Below, piece after piece: positions 27,101-39,100 of a stretch of 64,000 bases of DNA (positions are counted from its first letter, which is position 1; each line of letters begins with the position of its first letter). The DNA lies in contig JASEVX010000010.1 in NCBI GenBank assembly GCA_031761405.1, positions 6,822,453 through 6,886,452 on the forward strand, written 5' to 3'. Position numbers and translations under genes: made by a program. This DNA is from Serripes groenlandicus. Taxonomy: Eukaryota > Mollusca > Bivalvia > Cardiida > Cardiidae. Under the pieces are notes generated by a model that searched no databases, was not told the origin of the DNA, and worked only from the letters and a program-made list of their open reading frames with translations.

Positions 27101-30100
27101 GTAACTGTTGGCGTGAAATAATTCGAATGAATATAAAACCATATGTTACCAAATAGTATTGCAATGTTGCTTATTCGTAATCTTGTTTGACTTAACCCTT
27201 ACCCACATAAAACAAATCTGCAGCAAACGACTTTTAGACAATGTTAGGAAATATCTCTACAAAAAAGCGGTAACTTTTTAATAGAGTTATAAATTCATTT
27301 CGACAAAACGGGAAATTGCTCCTTCTAAGCATTTCTTCTTATTTACAATGTTTTCAAAAAGCTATCTTCCTGCTGCAGAGGTGTCAGAAAGCGTTTATAT
27401 GTAGGCAAGGGTCGACACGTGAGCAATGAAAATATCACATACTTTGTTTTATACTAGAAACGTTCACTCTAGTTGAACACGTAAGCATATTGAACAAAAT
27501 CTTGAACACTTCTTGGTAACATGCAAAGTGGTATGGGAGAGGAAAAATTGGGGCTACACTACAAGTTCGGTGGAAATTACATCGATGACTTGTTTATTCA
27601 GACCTCGTGGGATTTTTAACCCTGCGTCCCTGGTTCGACCCCCCCCCCCCCCTTTTGTTTCCCCTAGCAGGGGTCATGGTTGAGTGCGCTTGAGCCAGGA
27701 ACATCTGTTAGCCAAGTACTTGTTGGTTTACCAATGGGTCATGAACAAATGAACTGTTGCCATGATATAACTTAAATTGTTGTAAACCCCCTAAATATTC
27801 ACCGTTATGATCGGGATGTAACTGTCGGCATTATCGTTGTTGAAGTCGAGGTCGATGATTCCGACAGGGTACCAGTTCTTTTATTTTGTTACATAAGTAC
27901 CCTTGACTCTTGGTTTCATTAAAATTCGAAACCCCCGCTCTGCAAAGTTCATCGCATCCAATCAACGGACGTTATTTTCACCTCCTTTTCTCGGGTGTTT
28001 TCAACTCGGAGAGGTTTTTAAGCCATCTACCTTAGTTTGGTGAAAGTGAATCACCGTCTGTCAACAACTGACAGCGTTCGTTACCGACCATTCTATTGGT
28101 CCAGGCGCTGTATTTACACAACTGCACGTTGACACATAGGGATTTTCGTCAGCCAACCATGGGAATGAAATGGACAAATGATCACTTGGCTTGGCTTGTG
28201 ACCCGTATGAGAATGTCAGAGCTCTATATAACTTGCGTTTTGTGTTATCTAAAATCCTAATCTGATCGTTGTTGTTGTTGAGATTCTTTTGATAACCAAC
28301 AGCAAAGGGGTTACAATGAGCAATATAAGAGATATGACGGAGCGAAGACCTACTGTCTCCATCTTATCTAGGTCGCTGGTATTGAGGACAAAATGGACAT
28401 TTTCCGCATGAATTCGGCCATGGTGGCAATAAAAGATTGATATGTTCTGTCGACAGTTTTCTTAGCTGTTTCTGACGTGATGTTACGAGTTCTTGGTCAC
28501 AAACAATGATTATATCAAATTGCAGTCTGCAGAAATTTAATTCATTAACCCTTTCCCACGTACACTTAATCTGCAGCAGACGACATTGACAATAATTAGG
28601 CAAAATCTGGAAAATCTCTTAACTCTTTCAGCGCCAAAGGCAATATTGAGGGTTTTGCAAACAATACTGATTCAGATGAGTCAGCTCGTAACGAGCTGTC
28701 TCACCTGAAATCAGCATTGTTTGCCTTTTAGTTATCAAAATAGTCCAAACTGTTATTACATGAGGAATGGAGACGCCCGATTTTGAACATGGAAGAGTCT
28801 ACTTTAAACAATTCGGCGCTGAAAGAGTTAAAAGGATGTATACGTATTGATAGGAGTTGAACAAAAATTGCTCATTATTAGATATTCCTCCAGTTTGCCC
28901 CGAAGTACTTCAAAAGTCGTCTTCTGCATATGCGATTGCATGTGGGAAAAGCCGTTTGCTTATTGTTCATTGAATACTGACACTTGACACAAACAATGCA
29001 CAAGTAAACATTTGTGAAAAGATTTCCATGACAAATGGGTGCAAGGTTATTTATCTTGATTGATAAATAATTATACATGCAAAAATACCGGGGTCAAAAC
29101 ACGAGGTCATATTGTGTGTACTATATACCATTACGTTAACGTGTTTCTAGGTCCCACGGGATTCCGTTTTACACGTCTGGTCGGGACACCAAAACAACGT
29201 TGCCGAATTAAACCAACAAGGGTACAGGGCCATTTTTTCGTCCTGCTGGTACCTGGACGACTATGAGAAAGGGGTCATGTGGGCCCAGTACTATTACTGT
29301 GACCCTTCTCCGTATGGACGAGGTAAACATTGCATTATGGGTAGTAGACTTACGATAATCTGTATGTGGAACAAGTACTCGTATCAACCAAAAACTGTCC
29401 TGTGTTCGTATATTAACTCCCTTTCCCACTTGAAGACGGATTTTGACGTTTCAGCAGCAGACGACTTTTGAAAATATTTTAACCTTTCTGCAATGATTAA
29501 TCGTTCAATTATAGAGATTTCCATTGGTTCATGCTGCATTTGTTCAAAGTCGTCTGCTGTAAATGTGTTGTATGTGGGAAAGAGAAGTTTAAAAGTACTT
29601 GAGTTCTTTATTTTGTCTTTCCATTTGCACGAGTTGTCCTTAAAAAAAAGGAACCATAAAGAAACTAACAGTATGGGTAGATTCAGATGGTCAGGGCTTT
29701 CAAAGTCATCTGCTGCAGATGTGTTGTATGTTGAAAAGCATACTACAGAAATGATTGACGGGGAGAATTCTATTGAGTTACTTCTACTTTCCCCAAAAAA
29801 CACCACTTTACTGTGGTTTTACAAAACGTCGGCATCAGATAAATGGTTCGTCAATTCACAGATGACCGAATTTCCATTACAGAAGGTAAAAGGGAAAAAA
29901 ACACTATACCTTGTTAAAATACTCAAAAAGTATTTTTATATTGTCCATACGCTATGATTAAAATGATCGTAATGGTAAGTTGGCGAGTCCCTCCCGTGTT
30001 ACTATAAATAGCGCCTCTATACGGTCCACATAGTATAATAATACAAAAAGGAGTCTATTTATAGTAACACGGTCTTGTTTGGGTGTCCCCGAGTTTTCTC

Positions 30101-33100
30101 ATACTATAACATTACGGTCGTTATTTTTTATAGCATATGGACCATATAAAGACTATTTGTAGTTGTTAAACCAGGTATTGTGTATTTTCTTTTAAATTTT
30201 TCAAAAGAAAATTCGGACGCCTGTGGTGAGTGAATCATGTTGAGGTTTATTCTGATGACTACCCAAACTATTCTGATTGCATCCATCATTTCCAACGCCA
30301 GCTCTATGTCTTTTTTTAGATATAGACTTTCGTAAATGATACAGTCCGTGTGCAATATTGTTCAAATCGTATAACACGGGACAGTTTTAGTGGATATGTT
30401 TGTCCTTGGTCTGTTTGAAATGAACATCGTGTATCTGAACACATGCAGGCCCATTGACGATCTTCAATACAATTTACACATGTCTTGATTTTAATTCACC
30501 TGGGCGAAAGGTTCCCGGGGAGAGATATTGTGATAACTCGTCGATCATTCAAATCTTATTCTCTGAAACTACTGGTCCGATTTCAAAATTATTTACTAAA
30601 TCAAAGAACAAATTCAAAAATAAATTTACAAAAAGGTTCTCAGTGTAAGTGGCGCTCTACAATTCACAATATCTTTAAATGACATTTTCTCAACCTCATT
30701 TTGTTCAAAAGGATTTTATAGAAATGATTAGTTGGTAACCTTCTACAAAGAATGTTCAAGCCATATTTATTTTTGAAAAAAGACCAGCATTTTGGCTCCT
30801 GTTTAAAACTTCTAGTGGGTCGGGTGGGCGACCTAGGACCATTGGGTTCTCTTGTTATCAGAAATAGTTCCTATTGCATTTCGATGCAGGTAATTCGGTA
30901 AGAAACTATGTCAGACCACACTTTTAGTGATTCGACAGACTATGGCTACGAATTGTGGGCGGAGAATGAAGTCACGTGGTCATGTGCGAAGATACACGAT
31001 ATATAACCCTTTCCCACTTGCAGTAACATTTTGACGCATGATCTACAGCAGACGGCTTACTAAAACATTGCGAGAATGGAGAAGCAATTTCCATTTTTTC
31101 CACAATGTTGTTTTACATTTATTCAAAAATCATAATTTAATTTATAGAGGTATTCCATGTTTTTGACGATAACATTTCAAAATCGTCTACTGGAGATGTC
31201 CTGTATGTGGGAAAAGGTTAAAACAATATAAGTATTTAAACTTGTGTATGTCATGATGGGATACGCTCGTCAACTGTACCCTTTTGTAAACTTCTATTTC
31301 TAGGTCCCCAAAGACTCGATAATGCATGTCTGGTACGGACGACCCGCTAATGTCCAGAAAGCCAATATTATGGGTTACAGGGCCCTGTTCTCAAACTGTT
31401 GGTATTTAGATTCGTATAACAAGGGCATTATGTGGGATAAATATTATCAATGCGAGCCTTCCCCCTATTTCAAAGGTATATCACGTGATGTTATAAAGCA
31501 CGGTGTATTGTTTTTGTTAACATTGCTAACATTTGCGTGAGTTCATATTTTAGTTTTGTATTTTTAGTTGTTAACATTACTAACGCAAATTTGCATGAAT
31601 TCACATTTCAGTTTTGTATTTTATTTAGAACCAAATACTTATATAACACTAGGTGTAGTTACAGTTTTTAACATTACTAACGCAAATGTGCATGAATTCA
31701 CATTTCAGTTTTGCATTTTTTTAGAACCAAATACTTATATTACACGAGGTGTACCTTTAAGTTGTTAACATTACTAACGCAAATTTGAATTAATTCACAT
31801 TTCAGTTTTGCATTTTATTTAGAACCAAATACTTATATACTGAACAAAAAAAGAAACTTTCGCTAAGTTTGCTTGAGTATAGCTTGATGAAAACAAATAT
31901 GGGGAGTCATTGTTATATATGCTTTTAAAGAGTGTTCCATGATGCATCGTTTCGTGCAAAAATGATGGCCAAAGGTTAACAGAAAATGGGGGGAAATTTG
32001 ACCAAGTGAGGTAGGGATTAAAACCAAAAATAACACTTAATAACTGGTATGACCACCTTGAGTTGACCACTGCATTGCATCGCCGGCATTTCTGCCTGTG
32101 GAATATTGTTCCATTCCTGAATTAGCGCTTGACGATGTTCGTTGACGTTAGCAGGTGGGTTGGGACGACGCCTCACTCGTCTGTCCGGAATATCCCAGGC
32201 GTGATCGATCGGGTTGAGATCAGGAGTTTTACCGGGCCAGTCATCAATGAAATCAATGTCATTTGTGATAAGAAAATTTACAGTGTCTCTAGCTGTGTGA
32301 GATGTGGCATTATCATGCTGAAAAATCGAGATGTTGGCGTTGTTATGGAACAGAGGAATGACGTGATGAGCGAGAATGTCATCGCGGTAACGTTGAGCAT
32401 TTAAATTGCAATTAATGACGACTAGTGGTTAACGATAACCATGGGCAATGGCTGCCCAAACCATGACAGAACCGCCACCCCGAAACGATCTCGTTCAAGA
32501 ACACAACAGTCAGCATATCGTTCATTTCTCCTACGGTAGACGCGCACCCTGCCATCTGCACGATGTAAATAAAATCTGGGTTCATCCGAAAAAAGAACGG
32601 TATTCCAGTGTCGTCGTATCCAACGAGTGTGTAAAAGTGTCCAATTAAAACGATTTACACGATGACGTTGTGTTAAAACGCACCCGACGTAAGGACGTCG
32701 TCCGTGTAAACCGTTCCCCCGCAGACGATTACAAACAGTTTGCCCACTGATTCGGTTATTATGAAGACCAGGTGTGTTAGCAGCAGTAGCAGTGGCAGTT
32801 TGGAATCGATTGCGCAAATGAGTGTTCATTATATAGCGGTCTTGACCACGCGTTGTAACACGCGGACGTCAACTACGTTGCAAGTCGTCGATGCGTCCTG
32901 TCGTTCGAAATCGTGCACGAAGATTTCGTATCGCTCGACTAGAACTCCCAACATGCCTTGCAACGTCTTCTGTCGACATGCCAGCATCAAGCATGCCAAT
33001 CGCACGTTCGCGTAAATTATTGGGTATTCTTGGCATACTAAAAATGCTACAATGTAAAAAAAAATAATATTTTTACAAATTTTGGAGCGTTTTCGTTCAC

Positions 33101-36100
33101 TTGACAACAATGTCAGTAGGACGAGCCAAACAAATTGACCGAATACCACATGGGACATGTTGAACAAATTATGCACGTGCAAATCGAGTTTCACGTTGTC
33201 GACGATTAACAGTGCAAATAAAATCGATAAAATTCATGAATCCTGATAACACAGGTCAAGGCTAATATTACCTGTCTACTAACTTAACACAATTATTTCT
33301 TTAACACGACAAACACTGTGTACAAATCGGAAGTTTCTTTTTTTGTTCAGTATATTACACGAGGTGTACCTTTAAGGTGTTAACATTACTTTACTAACGC
33401 GAATTTGCATGAATTCACATTTCAGTTTCGCATTTTATATAGAACCAAATACTCATATTACACGAGGTGTAGTTTGAGTTGTTTACATTACTCACGCAAA
33501 TTTGAATTCATTCACATTTCAGTTTTGCCGTTTAGTTAGAAACTAATACTTTTGTTTATTCTGTTTAACGTCTAACACTTATATTAATTCTTATTTCACA
33601 CTTATTTGCATGGGCTTCTGATTCTGTTAAACGTATGACACTTATACTAATTCTTATTTTACACTTAACTCTTTCAGCGCCAAATTGTTTAAAAGTCGAC
33701 TCTTCCATATTCAAAATCGGGCGTCTCCATTACTCTTGTAATCAAAGTTTGTACAATTTTGATGAACCAAAAGGCAAACAATGCTGATTTCAGGTGAGAC
33801 AGCTCGTTACGAGCTGACTCGCCTGTATCAGTATTGTTTGCAAAAACCTCAATATTGCCTTTGGCGCTGAAAGGGTTAATTGCATGGAATTAACTTGTTA
33901 TAGTTTGAACGTACAATTAACCCCATTTCCTACTTACTATTCGAGACTTTAAGCACTCTTGCAACCTTTTATGATCTATTGACAAACAGTGAAGATCCAG
34001 ATCAGACTGTAGATGCGCTAGCAGATCTGGGTCTACATTGTTCGTAAATATCACGAGGCTGGTTTTTGCAGAGCGCCGCTCAAATACGCATGGGCGAATA
34101 TAATTGAAATGTTATGATTTTGTCATATTTTACCAAATTTGACATTTGTTTTTCAAAAACTCGGGGTTCGATCCCCAGTCGCGGCACTACGGTCATGGTG
34201 GAGTGCCCTTGAGGCACATTTTCTAGCCTAGTACTGGTTTGTTTACCCAGGGATCATGAATAATTAAATTTAATTGCGCGCTAAATGACCTTAGCTGTCG
34301 ATGCGCCATAAAACAATATACATTCATTCATTCATTCAAAAACTCGGTATGGGGGATTTTTGTATGACGTGGCTCATGATAGTATTTACGCCTTCTAGAT
34401 GTTAGTTTGTGGATTCTTACATTTGTTTATTACATTTTAGTTTATCTAAACAACTCGCAATTTAATGATGGTCACTATGTCTTCTGTATGACAGATACTT
34501 GTTGTGGTGAAAATCGATTTCATTCTTTCTTTGCTTCCCCCTCCCCCACTATTTTTTGTAAATGCATGTTGCAAAATACGTGAAATGTTATCATTAATAT
34601 AGTATTGCAGTGTGTTGTCAGATAGTTAACTTAACCCTTTCACATAAATTGATGTCTTCTGACGTATCTGCAGCAGACGAATTTTCAGTATATTGTTGAA
34701 AATAGAGACATTGCTCATGGTGAGGAATTTCTTCTTTTGTCACAATGTTTTAAACTCTATTCAATGATTATACCAACGCTTACAGAGAATTTCCATAATT
34801 ATGCCTCGATGTTTCCAAAAACTTCGTTTGTTGTATGCGGGAAAGGGTTAAACATTTGAAAATGGTTATGATGTATATATATATAATATATGCAATCAAA
34901 AAGTAAGGAAATTATCTAGGTCGCACTTATTTGTGTGTTTATTGTTTGAAATGCTCAAGTTATTACAATAGTGCAGAAGTCCAGATAAGGAGGGTTTTTC
35001 AGCTCTTTTTCCCACAATTTCTCTCTTATTATTAGAGCAAACCTTATGTTGTGGGTACTCAAAGGAATCGTCTCACTGAGACGATTCTTTTGAGTACCCA
35101 CATCATAGGGTTAGTGGGTCAACTAAGGATTTTTTTTCCCATTGCCTCTCACCTCTGATTTATGTGAGAAAGTAGTCAGTGGCTTCGAAAGAATGTTGTG
35201 CAAGTACTGGTGTGGGAAAGCCAGGAAAACATGGGTAGGTGCACTGACCGCCGTGATATGACCAAAGCTGTTGAAAGCGGCGTTAAACTCCCAAACAAAC
35301 AAACAAACAACTAAGGATTTAAGAACATGCTAAACGCTCCTTATCTAGAACTCTCTATAAGTTTAGTATTTAGTTGGTTAAACCATGTATTTTTGAAAGG
35401 TTAGAAACTGTTTCCCGTATCCGCTTTAACTGGCGTTTTTCAAATAAAACTAGAGACATTGTCTTACTCTGCTTTTACACATATACTAAATGAGTGTGAA
35501 TTGTTTTGGTTTGGTCTGTTTACGCCATTTCCCATCTGCATACTTATTTTGACATCTATATCAGATAACTTTTGCAGATATTCTGGGAGAAGGAGAAATT
35601 GTTCATAATGAACAATTTCCCGTTTTATCATAATTGTTTACGCTCTAGTCATATATTTGTATACATGTTTTCAAAGTCGTCTGCTGCAGATTTTTTGCAT
35701 ATGGGAAAAGTTTAATACTTTTCATAGTCATTTTTCGTATCATTTTATTTCTGTATTTTTATCTGAACAATTACTACCACTAAAGGGAAATAACCCCAGA
35801 AATGCACGCGTGAACATGTAACTTGATTAAACGTAGCCACTTGTTATTCTGTTTTGACAACATGAAGATTGTCATAAACACATCAAGGGTTGTCATAAAA
35901 GTTTAATTTAAACAGTTGTAATGTATCTGTGAAGCATGTGAGCCGTCCCTTGAGAAAACCAACATTGTGGACTCTGCGTAAAGTATCGACCCCGATCAGC
36001 CTAAGCATAACGCACAGGCCATACCGGATATACACTTTTCACCTCCTGTGGATTTTCTGTTTCAGGAATCGCTACTCTATCTATTCCCCTTTAGACGGAA

Positions 36101-39100
36101 TGTGTCGGCCGGATCAGTCTGCGCGGACAGCGCAGGCTGATCTGGTCGATACATTACGCAGATGTGTATATATATGAGCCGTCCCGCGAGAAAACCAACA
36201 TTGTGGACTCTGCGTAAAGTATCGACACGGATTAGCCTAAGCGTCCAGCGCAGGCTAACCCGGACAGACACTTTTTCGCCTCCTGTTGATTTTCTGTTTC
36301 GGGAATCCTTATTCTACACACCTATACCTCCGAGACGGAATGTGTCGGCCCGGATTAGTCTGCGCGGACTGCGCAGGCTGATGTGGGTCGATATAGTACG
36401 TAGAGGCCGCTTATTCTGTTTAATTAACAAAGCGAACAAACAAAGAAGACACGTGTTAAGGCGTACTGTGTTTTGTTTTATTTGTGTCCTCTGGCTAGAC
36501 CAGAATTCTCATTGTTTGTTTGGTCCGCTCTGACCAACAAATGAAACATTATCGAAATATACTGAAAGTAAATATGAGCCTGTTTATGGGAAAATAATCA
36601 AAATATACAAGCTTGCTTTTTTGTGAACAGTATAGAACCAGATCAGGATGTGTATCCACGCAGTCTTGTATTACGAATAAGGTCACCGTTTCGGAAGTTC
36701 TGATAGAACTATACACGTTTCTTTTTGTGAACTGGTTTTAAATTTGATGTGGAATTCCGCTAATTATTCACTTAATCTACTTTCATTTACAGTTACGTCA
36801 TATATGTCAACCAAGCGAAAATCAGGAAACACACTTCATTTCCTTATAATATCGTTTAAATATTCATTTCTTTTTGGAAGCCAGGCTTAGGTATTTTTTT
36901 TTGAAAATATGAGTTATTCATTTTGAGAGGGTTTATTTATAACAATGTTTATATACATTTTGTAGAGGAAGATGAGAAAGGTAAACTGCTCGGAGGGGAG
37001 GCGTGTTTATGGTCGGAGTATATCACATCGGACACGTTAATGACATTCATGTGGTGAGTATGTCAACATGGAAATCGACCCTTGGCGTCAGGTGATAAGG
37101 GGGTCTTGTTGCATCTACGTATAGTGAAAGTACAGTGATGCACTGGTAGAGCGTGGGCCTCTCATACCACCAAAAGTCCCTGGCCCGAATATCGTGATGA
37201 GCGGGTTCTGCCCTTTTATAGCTCGTCTATTCGAATACTATGAGAGCTACTACTACAGTCACTTGTGCGTCGGCGTCGGCGTCGGCGTTGGCGTCGGCGT
37301 TGGCGTCGGCGTTACATCTTTGGTTAAAGTTTTGCATGCAAGGCTTTTTCTCAAAAGCCACAGATGCTATTGCTTTAAAACTTCACACACTTATTGGATA
37401 TCATCAAATGACCTTCCATGTCAAGTCCCAAAACTCTATATCAGACTTTGATACAATAATGCCCCTTTTTCTACTTAGAAATTCTGGTTAAAGTTTGCGT
37501 GCAACTACATTAAGAGTCCATATCTCTGTATTTACTTAATGCATTGCATTGAAACTTTATACAACCCTTCCCAACCATCACACCTATGTAGAAGTAATAG
37601 CCCTTTTTTTTACTTTGAAATTCTGGTTAAGGTTTTGCGTGCAACGACATTAAGAGTCCATATCCTAGTAACTACTTGATGCATTTGCATTGAAACTTTA
37701 TACAACCCTTTCCAACCATCACACCTATATAAACAATCAAGTTTGATAACTCTTTCCAGCATATAATGCAAATTATGGCCCTGTATTTGCATGCAAAACG
37801 TTAACCGTACTTTCATGGATGTATCTCAGTAACCACTAATCATATTGACTTGAAACTTCATTCATATCTTCATGGGTGTCAGACAGTCAAGTTAGATAAC
37901 TCTTGTATGAATTTACGTAATGATTTAAAACTTCAATATAGGCTTTCAAGGTATCAACCAGAAAATTTGTTTAAAAACGCCTTCGTGGCTTCAATTTTAA
38001 TTTTATTGAAGGTTTCGAGGATCTCTTCTCGAAATGTAAAATGACCCCCTTATTTCCAGGCCCCGTTCGTCGGCCCCAGCTGAAAGATTATGGAGCGCTA
38101 AAAGCCAAACTGACCTTGGAAATGCTGCCCGTAGGATTCAAGAACAAAGATGTCGAATGATCTAGTAAGTGATATTTAGTTCGAGTTTTGTTTTTGTTAT
38201 TTATCGTGGATCAAAAGATCGTTTTACTACAACACCTCAACTTCCTAGTATATTCAGAAAACAACACTGTTGTTATTAACTGTTTTTCAAAAAGAAAATT
38301 TGGCATCGTCGTCATCTGCGTCGTCACAAAACTTGAACCGTACCTCATGAATTTTAAAACCGTTTAACATTTTCAAATGAAACTTCGTACACATGGTCCT
38401 AGGAACAAACTGCATGTCTATACCAAGTCACATAACTCTAGCTGTAATAATTAATCAGTAATGCCCCTTTTTCGAGTTTGAAAAAAGCAGGCGAGCGTTG
38501 GCGTTCGCTTGTGGTGCTCTGTTTGGCACACCGGCAATTGTCTTGTGTAGACATACAACTCAAAGACCTTGGTACATAATGTAATGAAAAACAAACATAA
38601 CAATAAAGTGCCTACAAACGACATACATTGCTGGCGTTCCATACAATCGTGTTGAAAATCATTCTCTTTTTAATACAATACAGTAAACTTTATTGCGTAA
38701 AACATACAAACGTGTTTAAAGCAACATACAGTTTAACACAAACACATGAATTTCGTAAAGGAACAAAAGAAAACATACATTTTTCACACAATCCTGTTGA
38801 AATGTATTCAATACATATAATTTCAAACTATTCACATTTCTTTTTTCCCTCCCACAGCCGTGGTCTCCCTACCGGCCATATTGGTGGACCAGATTATTGT
38901 TTGAGATATACAGACGGGCCGCTCGGTGGACACAACCCACTAGACCCGTCCTTTACACAGAGGTCTATTGGCACACTCGTGGACGGAGATTATTCAGTTG
39001 TGGAAGGTTCCATTAAAAACAGAGTGGCGGTCACTCTCATCACAGATTATCAACATGTTTGTATTTAACTTATTCTCTCTCTATCGCTGTTTATGCTTTT

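Noticed and set aside
29493..29957. 154-codon open frame on the + strand
   Set aside because: Composed largely of MITE family 1 arms ([15 protein letters not shown] repeats); no family resemblance.
38628..39068. A 146-codon open frame as an independent gene
   Set aside because: Its real content is exon 12 (38858-39056); the upstream part is intron read-through before the acceptor.
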